In this document: positions 1 to 12,066 of the stretch, piece after piece
Layout: each line of letters begins with the position of its first letter
Position numbering within the stretch: the first letter of the stretch is position 1
Source: Thuidium tamariscinum
Taxonomy: Eukaryota; Streptophyta; Bryopsida; Hypnales; Thuidiaceae
DNA length: 64,000 nt
Direction of reading: 5' to 3'
Assembly (NCBI GenBank): GCA_947034885.2
Contig: OX344749.2
Location: 46,219,682-46,283,681, forward strand
Made by a program: the position numbers and the translations under genes
Notes under the pieces: model-generated
What the model saw: only the letters and a program-made list of their open reading frames with translations
The model's database searches: none
What the model was told of the DNA's origin: nothing

Positions 1-998
1 TTAGAAACAAGAGCCGTCGGAGTTTTGGATGAAAAACGACGTAACGAATGGATGTGTTTTTGGAATGAATGAATAATAATCGAATATTCAGTTGGACACA
101 GGTATGGTCTCCCCATGCTGGGGAGGTATTATGCTTTGCTAAATACTTGGGAGAAATTTCTTTTGTAGTACGTAGTATAAGGATTGGTGTTGGCTGAGGA
201 GCTATCAATAAGACAATTTTTTTTTTTGTGGGGGGCCACTTTTTAAGAATACAAAAGGGATCCATGCCTCATTGATAAATAATGTTGTATTATTGGCCTA
301 GTTTTAGCTTGTATAACAATTTGTGATTGGAAGGGTAGACGAGGTGGCTGAAAATTCACTTTACATTGGGATGTACAAATCAAAGTGATCATAGATTAAA
401 ATGGAATAATGGATGAGAAAGTGATGTGAAATCTTTCATGTTTAGAATTACTATTGGAGTTGCAAGCTACTTGTACCCAAGGTTTTTGCCACAAGATACT
501 ATGAGGTGGTGAATTAGTACACTTGAGAAATTTTTGTATTATATGCACACTAAACTAGAGATGGAAGATGATTTGGAGGAGGCCAAGATCATTTAAGCTA
601 TATGACCATCCACATAAATATTTTAAAGAATCCTTTGAGTGCTTATAATTGAGATATTTACACTAGAATAAGTGTTTGTCTTAATGAATAAACATGAGAC
701 CTTCTCAAGGCCATGGGATTTTATAGAAGACTCTTCTATGACGTTGTTGAGGTGTTTTGTAAATGTTGTTGCCATGCTTGTTGCATAGAAGAATATGCAA
801 GTTACTTCAATACTTAACCCATTAACGTTTGTGGTCGATTCAGGGGGCGATTGTAGTTTTTGTATACAATTCTAAAAAAGCGCCATTTTATGCCATCTCA
901 AAAGATGTAATTTTAGATCAAATTGAATAAATAAGTTCCATGGAGTAGGTCCTTAAACCACACAAAAAATGAAAATGACCCAACAATTCACATCTTTG

Positions 999-1330
999 CA
1001 CTAGAGGAAAACTATGTTGGAACCCACTAAATCATATTAGAAACTATATTGAAACTGACAAAACCATATCAGGTGAATTTTGTTGAAAACCGCATTCAAA
1101 ATGAAATTTTTTGCACTGGACTGCATTTTTGCGTTACAATTCTGTAGAGTCCTAACTCAAAAAACAGTCCAACGCAAAATTCTGCAGAAATCTAACGCAA
1201 AAATGCAGTTCAGTGTAGAATTCTGCATTTTGAACGCGGTTTTCAACAAAATTCACTTGATATGTTTTTGTTGGTTTCAACATGGTTTCTAACATGATTT
1301 AGTGGGTTCCAACATAGTTTTCTTCTAGTG
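999..1330. mobile_element. CACTA-like fold-back MITE
   Basis: The ends CACTAGAGGAAAACTATG and CATAGTTTTCTTCTAGTG are inverted repeats. The match continues inward for about 150 bp on each side, so nearly the whole 332 bp folds back on itself. It is flanked by TTG at 996-998 and 1331-1333, a 3-bp duplication as expected for the CACTA (CMC) superfamily. There is no coding capacity; the 70-codon frame inside is a by-product of the palindrome. Confidence 0.8.
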
Positions 1331-1333
1331 TTG

Positions 1334-2501
1334 TAATTAATCTTCAAAGATTGATGTGTCATAAACACCCTTTGGCACTAGTGCTAAATAGAGTTTGCTA
1401 CAATTGGAAGTAAATTTGAGTATATGGTCCGGAAATTGATCAAAAACCTTTGGACTAATTCATTCACGCATATATATAGTTGTCCTTTACAATAAATATA
1501 CATTTCTCATTGAAAATTCCAATATGAAAGGCCAAGCCATTTTAAGTTTGGACAAGTACAACTTATTCATTTTTGCACACATTCTCTTAAAATTGGTTTT
1601 GTTAAAAGCCTATGAAGACACTTTAAATGCATTCTTTTCTAAGTTTTTTGAAATCAAATGTTCTACCAATAGCAAGAGACAAAAAGTCCTGAAATCAACC
1701 AAAAAGTAGTCAACCAGTCCTTAATGGATTAAGTTATTAAAAAAAATACTAGTTGTTTAAATATGCAAGCTATTTAAAATACACAAGTTATTTTTTTCAA
1801 ATTCAACATTCTAAATATTATTAGAGAGTCTTCTCTAAGAGTACATGATCCCTCCATTTTTGAAGATATAACATTTGATAAGATTGTTTGAGCTTGTAGA
1901 GTTTGCATTCATTCACAATGAAGAATGTTTGCATTCAAATAAGTTTCATATTAGTTCGTAATTTTTAATACCTTAAAGGCCCAAGGCCTTTTATGAGCTT
2001 TTTGAAGATTACTCAAAGGTAAACAAATCCCCGAAGTTCTTATAGCTTTATCCATCTCTTTTTAACTAAGTAAAATTTCAAGCCAGACATATTATGGATC
2101 ACATAGGAATAGCTAGAAAACACAACATGTCACTTAGAAATTGAAAGATTATAAATGTTTGATTAAGAAGGTGTTAGAATTGTAAAAGTGATTAGAAGTC
2201 TTTCAATTTAGTTTTTACAAGTCAAACCTAAAATTGAGGTCATGGAAAAAAAAGGGAAGCATATAATGTGTACAACTATAATCTATTAAATAAGCTTTTG
2301 AAATGGATTTTCAATGTGACATATATTTTTTCTCAAGATCCAATGTATTTTAGGCTCATTTCCAAGAGCCTCCGACACTAAATTAAAAAAATTATTAACA
2401 ATTTTTTTGCAAAATCAATTTTTGATGCTCAAAATAGACTTTGAATGATATGAAACTAATGAAAAAAGTACTTGTGAAATAGTATTTTAGAAAGATTCTA
2501 T
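1334..2501. other. AT-rich intergenic DNA, nothing recognised
   Basis: Only chance frames of about 60 codons. No terminal repeats or coding bias seen. The first 995 bases of the window are of the same kind. Confidence 0.5.
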
Positions 2502-4289
2502 TTAACCCTTGAAGTTCCTTGACTATGTAACCGTAGGATCTTGTAGTAAGTTGGTTTGAAAAGATGGAGAAAAATTCAGAAATTTCTATTGTGTGGATTA
2601 CAAGATATTAGCATTTGAAATGTCATAAATCCTTTTTCGGGCCTTGCAAAAAACCAAGCACATGCATGTAACATTTATATGAAAAATTGTCCAAAATGGT
2701 GGTGCTTTAGAGTGTTTCATTCTTCAAGGCAAGTTGGCTATACACTTGAAATTTTTTAGATCATTTGGAACTGTACAACATATAGGAAAAAATAGTAAGT
2801 TGAAAGTAGTAGAGAATGATTCAAAAAAGCAAATTGTTAAGAATTTAGTTATGAAATTGAAAAATGTCAATTCCAATGGTTCAAATGTTGTAATAAACAA
2901 TCTACACCAAAAAAAAAATTCATAAATATTGAAAATTGAGTTTAATAAAGGACTTCAAAGTTTATTTTAGAGCAAAGAATTCGTAACTACCTACAAACTA
3001 AAATTCTTCATAACTTTTGACTTGTTTATCAAAATGGAATGATTCAAAGCATAAAAATCATTCCACGTATACGTGAATTTAGGAAACCATTTTGAATGTT
3101 TTTTTCTATAAAAAATTGATATTTTCAGAATTTTTTGGACCTACCCAAGCTGCCCAAGTTGAAAAAGAAACAGCATATTATGCAATAACTTTTTAGCCAT
3201 GAAGTCAAAAATTTCAAAAACTATTTGGCCTTAAAGATATTCCTTGTCCATACTTCCCTTTAACCCCTAAAGTTCTTTGACTATGTTTTCACCAAAACCC
3301 CTCCAAAACTGCCATTTCTAACACAAGTATCAAATATTCGAAAAATATTGTTTTTGGACACATATAACCATAGGATCTTGTAGTATTTAGGTTTGAGAAG
3401 ACGAGGAGAAAATTTCAAATTTTTTTACCGCGTGGACTACAAGGTATTAGTGTTTGAAGTTACAAAAAACCTTTTTTTATCACTGTAAAAATACGGGCAG
3501 CTGCACTTTACAAGCTCACATTTGTATGAAAAGAGTCCAAAATGTTAGTGCTTCTTTGGATTCATTCTCCAAGGCAAGTTGGCTACATGCTCAAAAAATT
3601 TCAAATCATTTGGAATTGGACAACATATAGAAAAAAAATAGTAAGTAAAAAGAAGTAGAGAATGATTCAAAATACTAAATTGTTAAAAAAAAATTTGTGA
3701 AATTGAAACTTGCCAATCCCAACGGTTCAAATGTTGTAATAAACAACCTACACCCAATGTTTTTATTTTTTTCCAAAAATATTGAAAATTGAGTAAAATA
3801 AAGGACTTCAAAGTTTATTTTAGAGTAGGGAATCTATAACTACCCACAAACTAAAACTCTTCATAACTTTTGACTCATTAGTCCAAATGGAATGATTCAA
3901 AGCTTTCCACGTATATATAAATCTATTAAACCAATTTCAAATTTTTATTTTTTTTAAAAGTGATTTTTTCTAATCTGCCCAAACTGCCCAAGTTGAGAAA
4001 TAAACAACATATCATGCGATAACTTTTTGACCATGTAGTCAAAAGTCACGAAAATTGTTGGGCTTTGAAGATATTCCTCGTCCACACCTTCTATTAAAAT
4101 TTGGTCCCAAAATATGGAAATTTCTAGCCACACGTACCTGCCCGAAATAGTTATGTTGCCAAAAACGGCATGTTGGTCCTTTAGGGGTTAAAATTTGAGC
4201 TCAAAACACATAAATGTCTAGTCACAATTACTGACCTAAAATTTCTATGTTGCCAAAAAACACACCTTCAATTGGTCCTTTAGGGTTAA
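2502..4289. mobile_element. TTAA-family element 1, interrupted by a sibling
   Basis: The left part (2502-3263) starts TTAACCCTTGAAG; the right part (4188-4289) ends CCTTTAGGGTTAA. Between them lies a complete second copy. The two parts are continuous when aligned to that second copy. Internal words such as TAACCATAGGATCTTGTAG and CAAGGCAAGTTGGCTA are shared with other copies. No open frame of note. Confidence 0.85.
3260..4191. mobile_element. TTAA-family element 2, nested in element 1
   Basis: TTAA 3260-3263, then CCCCTAAAG inward; CTTTAGGGG then TTAA 4188-4191. At the matching position inside element 2 itself (about 4092-4098) the sequence reads CTATTAAAATTT with one TTAA. In element 1 the insertion is bordered by one TTAA on each side. 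This shows a TTAA target duplication. No transposase frame. Confidence 0.9.
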
Positions 4290-5120
4290 CTTCAAAATTT
4301 AGTTGACACCATAGTATGGGGCCTTGGGCATTTAGGGATCATATACTAAATTTACATGAATGTTTTATCCGTTAATTAGGTAGAGGTGTAATGAATAATA
4401 AAATAATGTAATGACAATACTAATCTCATTGTTATTTATAGCATTGTGACATTGATCTTTTAGTATATATTTAGCAATTACTTGAAAAATCATTGAAATT
4501 GTAACGTGAGCCAACCTTTGATGTGCAAAATCTCCATTACAAACACCTAGGGAATGAACCATTAAAGTTTTGCATCAAATCATAATAGATTTTTGCAGTA
4601 AATGAGATGTGGGCTACATTAGGTTGAATTAGTGACCACAATCTATGTCTTGATTAGTGACTACAATAGGAACTTGTACCTTTTGAATGTAAATCCATCA
4701 CAAGAAGTGACTTTTTTAGGTCTTCATGTTGAGTACATGCAAAGAATATTGTGACTACTTCACATGATTACGATGACCATTACAAATATACATTTTGTTG
4801 GTTTGGAGATAGTCTAGAGATTCAATTTCAAGTCAATTGGACACTAGACTTCAAAAATTCATATCAAATTCATACTTTATGAAAAAAAATTCAATTTCTT
4901 TCCCCTAGTTCTCACAATTATTTTGGTGTGGAATTTTTTTTTTAAAGTCAACAATGCCAATAGGACAACTAGTCATTTTTGTTGTCATAGAATAGTTCAA
5001 TTACCTTAGATAATGCCATTCCTTCCTAACATAACTAAAATTGTACCCTATAATTGGAAAAATTCTCTTTGAAAGTCAATTTCATTTTGGGAAAAATATA
5101 ACTCCAAGTGGCAATCACAT

Positions 5121-6032
5121 TTAACCCCTAAAGGACTGAGGCATTTTCTGGCTTGAAAACCACTCAAAACTGCCATGTTTGCTACTTCCTCCCAAAAAAA
5201 CAAAAAAAACAATTTTATTAGAATCTAACCATAGGATCTTTTAAATTACTTGTCTGAGATCATGTGGTAAAAATTCATGAAGTTTGACCGTACTGATTGG
5301 AAGATATTAGCATTCAAAGTTGGAAAAAAAAGTTTTTTTGAACTCTAACTTACAATTTCAGATGACTTTGATTGCCATTTGTTGAATTTTTTTGCAGTTA
5401 AATTTTTTTATGTTGAACATTTGAGTTGAGAATTAGAGAAAAAAATTTCAAAAAAAAGCTACTTGATTTTCATTCATTAAAATTGTTAAGCAAAATTAGG
5501 TCCAAGATTGAATAAAACACTAAGTTGTTAATAACTTTAAGATGTAATTGGAAAACCATGATCCCAACGGTGAGCTTATTCTTGCAAACATCCTAAACCC
5601 TATCAAAAAAGAAAATTTGAAAAAATTGAAAAATTGCATTCAAAAATACATTCTATAAGTTATTTTTTGAAGAAGGTGCTTAGATTGCCTGAAATACAAG
5701 ATTGTCCGTAACTTTCTCATTATTAGTCCAAATAAAATGAACCAAAGCTTCAGATGTAGAAAAAAAACATACTTTGAGAGAAAAAATAAAAAATAAAAAA
5801 ATTAATTTTTTTGTGTTTTTTTTTCCTGCCCGGTGAACTGCTTTTTGGACTTAGAATGGCATAACTTTTGCTTCCAAGCACCAATTGAAATAAAAATTAT
5901 ATTTTTGGAAAGCTAATCTGATTTCCTATCTTCTAAAAAAGTTTCAAAAAATCATAGCAAAAATTCAAGTCACACAAGCTTGCCTGAAATTTCAAGTGTC
6001 CCCCGAGGGGACTTTAGTCCTTTAGGGGTTAA
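5121..6032. mobile_element. TTAA-family element, 912 bp, second subtype
   Basis: Begins TTAACCCCTAAAGGACT and ends AGTCCTTTAGGGGTTAA, so the 13-bp inner termini are perfect inverted repeats. The interior differs from the 3260 copy but resembles the copies at 41240 and 48060. Confidence 0.9.
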
Positions 6033-6529
6033 ATCACAAGAAAAGAACAAAGTATACATAATTACAAAGGTAACTAAACTTACATTTAAAAATGTGTTTG
6101 AATTATAAGCAATTTAGCATGGTTTTCATTCTTATATTGAATTTTTTTACTCGGTCTTATTGGTAGTTAGAAGAATATTTTAGTTTTTCTTAGAATAAAT
6201 TTTTTGGACACCATATGAATAAACTATTGATTTTCAAAATATTTGAAGAATAGGTGTATTCAAATGTCTCCCAAGTCTCCCTCACAAATAGATGTTGTAC
6301 ATTTTAGAGAAAAATCTACTTGGATGAGCTCTAAAAACAAATCACAATTTAAGGTGTCCTTACTTTAAGTTCTACATAGTTCAAATGAATATATGATAAA
6401 AAGTGCTTTGAAATGGGTCTCCGTGGAAATCATGCTTCTATTTGAAAACGTGGAAATCTCCTACTTTAAGAAATTTGAAAATATTCATCAAAGACCAAAC
6501 CATTGTTCATGACCTTGCCTTTTTGCACA

Positions 6530-6860
6530 AAATTTCAAGGATGACCTATTGCAGTTTTGTCTTATATACAAGAATTTTCTATCATCCCTTGGACACATAG
6601 TATCCGCAGCGGCATTACAGGGTTTAACCTTGTAAAGATGCGGGGGGGCTCTATGAAATTCATGATTTCTAAAACTATAGGAATCATTGCTAATAAAATA
6701 TTAAAAACAAACTCATTTGAAGTCAAAGAAGTATAGAGATCTTGACTTTCCACTCCTAAAACCGAGGATGAATGATTGCAATTCTGTCCTACAAGCAAGA
6801 ATTCCTTGTCATGCATTGGACACATAGTGTCCGCAGCGGGTTACAGGGTTTAAAGTTACC
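6530..6860. repeat. Direct repeat pair, a dispersed family
   Basis: Two copies, about 6530-6632 and 6760-6857, share TTGGACACATAGT(A/G)TCCGCAGCGG and TTACAGGGTTTAA. More diverged relatives occur near 20980-21080 and 23178-23265, with the same order of words (AAGGATGAA, TATCATC, TTGGA). Confidence 0.6.
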
Positions 6861-6865
6861 GGCAC

Positions 6866-7041
6866 CCATGTGAATAAAGAGTATGATGTTGGGATCGCTC
6901 TGCACTTCCTGATAACCATACCCACCATAGATTGGCACCCAGCCGAGATCACCTTTCTCCTTTGGTTTCCACAAGAAAATTTCTGCATCCGGCAATCCGC
7001 TGTACGGCCGATAGATGGGGTTAATAGCTTTGGGTGAGTTT
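6866..7041 (-). pseudogene. Probable captured exon or gene fragment, product unknown
   Basis: On the - strand a GC-richer stretch reads without stop as about 55 codons and includes LPDAEIFLWKPKEKGDLGW followed by VPIYGGYGYQEVQSD and a hydrophobic IILFIHMGAG. The end nearer 7041 is preceded by a possible acceptor (CCCAAAG), and GGTAAC at the other end could be a donor. There is no start codon and no neighbouring exon. The surrounding DNA is AT-rich repeat. I do not recognise the protein family. It looks like an exon carried in by a transposon or left from a broken gene. Confidence 0.4.
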
Positions 7042-7109
7042 CACTGCAACACGCATACATCGTAGGTCAAAGGTGCTTTTTCAGTTTTTCACCTGAAGCT
7101 CTGGTGCAG

Positions 7110-7365
7110 CGTTAAATCATACCATCAAAGGTGGGCCCCACAGGCTGGATTTACCCCAAGGAAAACACTGAATTCTTCCTTTTTTTTGCATTTTTTATTT
7201 TTTTCAAATTTAGAATTCAGATTCAGAATCAGAGACCCCAAATTACCTAGGGAAACACTGAACATACCAAAAAACCCAATACAAATATAAACCCCAAACC
7301 CTTGTCAACCCCTAGTAAAATGAGATTTACCTTGTTGGGCCCACCTTCGATGGTATGATTTAACG
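7110..7365. mobile_element. Inverted-repeat MITE, ATCATACCATC family, copy 1
   Basis: Ends CGTTAAATCATACCATCAA and TCGATGGTATGATTTAACG form inverted repeats that continue through GGTGGGCCC. The interior shares GAGACCCCAAATTA and TTTTACTAGGGG-type words with the copy at 40727-40984, which lies in the opposite orientation. Confidence 0.75.
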
Positions 7366-7390
7366 TTTTGCGAAGCTTTGTTGTTGTAAG

Positions 7391-7518
7391 TTACCCCCTC
7401 ACATTGGCCGGGGTGAACTGATCCCCTCACTCGGCCACTTGGGAAAACACTGGAATTTTTTTATTTTTTGCAAATTCTCATTTCATAATTGCAATCAGAG
7501 GCCCCAAATTAGTCAGGA
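7391..7518. repeat. Repeat shared with 40380-40510
   Basis: CACTCGG then AAAATTTTTTTATTTTTT-like words and AGAG(G/A)CCCCAAATTAGT occur in the same order here and near 40380-40510. The copies are diverged and carry no gene. Confidence 0.5.
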
Positions 7519-8049
7519 GAAGTATACTAGGTAAATTCGTTAAACACTAAATACGTTTGTTTTTTTGTTTTTCATTTTTTTTCATTTTTGAATAATAGTC
7601 ACAGTAGCAACATGAAATGTTATAGGGATGCTTCAAATTGCAACACTCATCCATTTCTTGGATGTATAGTATGATTTTCATCCAAAATGAGGCGAATTCA
7701 TCTAATATTTTTCTTTATTTCAAAGTTGTCTAGCGATTTCAAGTTTTCCAACATTTTGGGGGGTGTTTTCTAGCCATATCATTTTTTCCAATTGCAAACT
7801 GACACCCAAAAGCCAAAAAGAAAAAGCCCTGCTTGCAACCCTGGAATTACTTGGAATGGCTGGTTCACCCCGACCCTCAAATTCAAACTGCATTGATACT
7901 GCAGACACGTGCACCCCCCTGAAAAGTTGGAATCTCGCCATAAGCAATTCAAGGCCTGGGAAGCAAGGAAAGGACCGGACAGGCAGCCACACACTGCCGC
8001 TGTGGGGCATATAATTGACGAGCGAGCGAGCGACCTGTCCATCGGAGGC

Positions 8050-8347
8050 TTAGGGCCAGCTTCCATGTGAGCCGGGCTGGTAGAACTTGCCAGGGAGAGC
8101 TGCAGTGGGAAGTGAGTGATGACACTTCTATGTGGACCCGGTGGATGGAGAGATGTCGAGTAAGAAAAGCACACATATTGTTTCCTGTGAAGTTTGATCA
8201 AGTTCCATCAATGAGCTCGTCCATCGATATCAGTGAATCTTCAAACCCTCCTTCTCCGCTCACCGAGTCCTGCAACACAATCGGTGGGAGCTTCTTGTCT
8301 GCTAGCTCTTTTGCTCCCGGCACAGCTCACATGGAAGCTGGGCCTTA
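8050..8347. repeat. Inverted repeat flanking a GC-rich patch
   Basis: TAGGGCCAGCTTCCATG at 8051 and its near-complement CATGGAAGCTGGGCCTTA ending at 8347 face each other about 300 bp apart. The region 7800-8700 is GC-richer than its neighbours and has many overlapping short frames, none recognisable. One frame opens with ATG at 8211 and runs 75 codons to 8438 without a known domain. It may be a small transposon carrying or made from gene sequence. Confidence 0.35.
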
Positions 8348-8866
8348 CATACCAAAAGATGGGACAAAGAATTTCAAATCCAAATTTGGAGCGACCGTAC
8401 TACTCTCTCTACAGACACTGAAAGTCAAGTTTGCCTAAAGAGACTTGTCAGTTTTGTCACCACTAGACCACCTTCGGTATTTCTATGGTATGGAAATGGG
8501 AACTCATATCCGTAACTTACAAGGTGCAGGGGCCGGGGGGGCAAGTTTTCAGTCAAATGTCCCGTTTGACCCTTTTTAAAACATTGTTCCATTATTGTCT
8601 TGGTTGGGGGTGTTGCTGTCTTGGTTGGGGGTGTCATGTTGCGAGGAGATTGGTGTGCAAGCAGTATGCACACTGATACTTTGTCCGGGGGCTTTGGTCT
8701 CCCGTTATGATCTGATGCCTTCATATGGTTAACTCATCAAGGGTGGCCATGGGGTTTCTGCCATAGCTCTTGTTTTTATGACTATATATAGCTCTTGTAA
8801 CAAGCATAATTTTTCATTTGTGTAGATTTTGATGATTGACATCATTGAAATGAAAGGAGATTTATG

Positions 8867-9195
8867 TAAGGTAAGAGGTCTTATAATGGACCATCTAAGG
8901 GCTGAAACAGAATTTTAGGGAGGTAAAACCTCTAGAAATATTTTCTAGTAAATTTTCCTTGAAAAACAAGTAGAATCGACATCTAACCCAAGTTGTTTCA
9001 TATTTTTTTGAACTTTTTTGAATTAGTTATCAAATTTTGAAGTTGAAAGGGCATAGGACTATAAAATGGTGCCCTAGCTACAATGTACACTGTCAGTACA
9101 CTGTTGAAGGCTATGAAAAAGCAACATGTACAACTACTATACATTTAGATAGAGCACCATTTTAGAACCCGCTCCATTTAAGAGCCTTCTACCTT
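8867..9195. mobile_element. TAAGGTA-family MITE, copy 1
   Basis: Left end TAAGGTAAGAGGTCTTA, right end TTAAGAGCCTTCTACCTTA (inverted). The interior includes CTGTCAGTACACTG and GAAAAAGCAACATGTAC. It is nearly identical to the copy at 53706-54037. Older copies are at 14171-14500 and 49609-49936. Confidence 0.85.
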
Positions 9196-9568
9196 AGCTT
9201 TATTGTAAACAAAAGATCGACAAAATCAAGCAATTTTTGAAAAAACTCCATTGTTGACAAGATGGATGAATGATGTTCAATTAGGTGGACGATACTTTGT
9301 ACATATGTTGAAATTGGAATGTTGAAATCAAAATGCTCAAAAGTACTCCCAAAAGTCAAATAAGTGTGCCACAAGGATATATCATTGTCATTGTGATTAC
9401 ATGTACAATTCTTTTCATATCATTTTTGACATGAAGAAAAAAGATATGAAGATTTGACATGATAATTGAGAGTATCCTCTCCATTCTCCAAAAATCATAC
9501 AAATGGACAATGGATTGGATTGCACCAATGGACTCAAAAAAGAATTGTTTCACAACAAAAAAGAAGGG

Positions 9569-9879
9569 CAATAGAAGAGATTTGAGGCTTTTAAGAGACT
9601 ACGAGTTCTCGGATTGTGGGAACACAAAAACTAATGCGGGAATATAGAATTCTAGGAATTTGATGTAATTTGTAACTATGCCATGTCATTAAATTTTTTT
9701 AAATTGAAATTCTTTTTTTGAATTTTTTTGCATTTTAGGTTCTTTCCAAAAAATTCAAATTTTATTTTTATTTTTATTTCTTGATAAATGCTAGTCTAAC
9801 AGCAACCAATAAGGTTTGGAAACAATTTTGGGAATAGGCCTAAAACATCCCTTTGGAGGCCTCAAATCTCATCTAATGT
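9569..9879. mobile_element. CATTAG-family MITE, copy 1
   Basis: Left end CAATAGAAGAGATTTGAGG and right end CCTCAAATCTCATCTAATG are inverted. The hairpin GTTCTCGGATTGTGGGAAC at 9605-9623 corresponds to GTTCCCGGACTGCGGGAAC of the freshest copy. No coding capacity. Confidence 0.7.
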
Positions 9880-9984
9880 GTTTTAAGTGAGTTTTTAAGT
9901 ATAGTCCTAAACATGAAAATATAAGTAATGACCTTCAAGGCAATTTTTAGCAAAAGTTTACTAGAAATATATGTATATTGGTGT

Positions 9985-10200
9985 AGTGCATAACATTTTG
10001 AAGAAGGTGGAAAATCTAAAACTGTCAAACTAAACAACTCAATACAGTTGGAGGCACTTTTTTTTAAGAAAGAATATTTTTGTACTAATTAATAGCAATG
10101 ATTGAAAATCATATGAACTTTCTTAAATTATAATTTATAGAAAAGATGTGTAATTTTTTTTCATTTTCAAAGTGGAACTCCCTAAGCCACTATAACTATC
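9985..10200. repeat. Partial copy of the 54057 element
   Basis: GGAAAATCTAAAACTGTC, AGTTGGAGGCA and CCTAAGCCACTATAACT match, in order, the right half of the hairpin element at 54057-54983. The left half and the terminal repeat are not found here. Confidence 0.5.
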
Positions 10201-10899
10201 GCATATCTTGATCCAAATTTGATAGTTAGAGAAATCATCAATTAACCAATCATAGTAAATACGGAAACAGTTTAGTGGCTTTTTAGGGGTTTCTTCAATG
10301 AAAGTCTACTTGTCAAGAGTGGATACGTGGACTCTATAGGGCACTTTCACTTTAGGTGAAAATGCTCTCACTTACTAATCTTATTGATATTAATTTCAAG
10401 GAATAATCTTTCCTAAGATAATTCAAATAATTGTTTTGAGTCTATAAATGTCTAGTATTGTTTCAATTGAAATATCAAACTAACTTGCTTAAAACCTTCA
10501 AAGTACTCTAGCCATGGGCTACTACATTTTTTCCATTCTAATTGAACTAGTCAAAACCTTGTTTATAATTTTGTTTTTGCTTACAAATAAAGTAACATTG
10601 TACAACAAACTTTGAATTTGGCAAGGGTGCAATGGTAATTGGAGTATATTGTGAATATTTTTTTAGCAAGTGTTGCAGCTTCGATTTGGGAGTAGATTGT
10701 TGCAAGGTTTTGATGATACAAAAAGAGTTGTTTTGCAAGCACTTTATTTTTTTAGGGTTTAATTGTTCTAAATTTGATTAAAATAGGAAGTTCATAAAGT
10801 GTCCCTTTAAGCCTACCTACCTTATCAATGACAATGATAGTTTTTCAAAGAACATGTTAGTTATTCCTAAAAAATAAACATGTTTAGAATCTAGTTTGT

Positions 10900-12066
10900 T
10901 CATGGACCTCCTAAAGTTCTTTTCATGCTTAGAGGCCAAAAATTGCTTCAAAGTAGTAGTTCCCAAATCAAGGTCAAAATGTTAATTCATATTTATTTCT
11001 TAACAATCTAACCAAAGGATCTTTTGGTTACCTTATAAGAGAACACCATACTAAAATTTCAAAACAAAAAAATCCTACCAATTGAAAGATCATGATGCTT
11101 GAGTTTCGAAAAGAAGTATTCTCAACTATTCTCTAATGGTTAGACTTCATCTTTCAAACATTTTATCCAAAAATGTATAGAGATCCTACAACTTGCAACC
11201 CTCTAAAGAAGCTAAGAATACATATAAATTTAAAAAATTCATATTCATGCTTGAAAAATAGTAAATAGAGAGAAGTAGAGAATGGATTAAAATACCAAAT
11301 TGTTAAAATTTTAGTTATAGAATTGAAAAATTCCAATCTTAATGGTTGTAATGTTATAATAAATATTATATATCCTATGATTTTTTTTAAACTATTAAAA
11401 CTATAGTTAAATAAAGGACTTCAAAGTTCATTATTGAATAGAGATTTTATAAGTGCTTACAAACAAAACTCTACTAGAAGAAATTTGAGGGCAAAAGAAT
11501 CCCATTTCAGGCCTATTCTTGAAACCATTCCCGATACTGCTAGCTATTGTCAAGCTAGCAATTAAAAAATTAATTAATGCTGGTCCTGAAATGCTAAAAG
11601 AAGTCCATTTTTAAAAATCAATGACGTGGCATACTCTCAACCATGTCAACTATATGCATTTTTGCATTCTTGTGGTAGTTTTTGCATTCCCATAGTTGGG
11701 AACTTATAGTCTTCTTTTGCCTTCAAATTTCTTCTAATGCTTGTGACTTTCATCTCATCATTCAAAATGAAATAATTCAAAGCTTTATACATATAAATAA
11801 AATCTTGAAAACCAATTTCAATCTTTTATTTCTTGAAAAATATAATTTTTTTGAGTTGCTCATGTTGAAAAAAAATACATATTATGTAATAACTTTTTAA
11901 CCATATAGTCAAAAGTTATGAAAATTATTAGGCCTTAAAGCTACTCTTTGACCACATATTGTGTGAAGATTTCAAAGCAAAACGAATAAATAGTCCATTT
12001 GTGTGATTTACTCACAAAATTGCTATATTGTCAAAAAAAAATGTAGTTTGGTCCTTTGGGGGTTAA
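10900..12066. mobile_element. Decayed TTAA-family element with a nested MITE
   Basis: The right end is CCTTTGGGGGTTAA (TTAA 12063-12066). The left end near 10900 (CCTCCTAAAGTTCTTTTC) is degraded. Internal words match the 3260 element in order. A CATTAG-family MITE interrupts it at 11473-11739. Confidence 0.65.
11473..11739. mobile_element. CATTAG-family MITE nested in a TTAA element
   Basis: Left end CTAGAAGAAATTTGAGGGC and right end CTTCAAATTTCTTCTAATG are inverted repeats. The interior shares CCTGAAAT and AATGACGTGGCA with the copy at 50114. It splits the host at the phrase that reads ACTCTTCATAACTTTTGAC in intact copies. Confidence 0.75.

Noticed and set aside
1080-1292. 70-codon frame with Cys and Phe-rich product
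   Set aside because: Lies inside the fold-back MITE and is produced by the palindrome.
4173-4191. CTTTAGGGG words as plant telomere repeats (TTTAGGG)
   Set aside because: Single, not tandem, always next to TTAA and at element ends; they are transposon termini.
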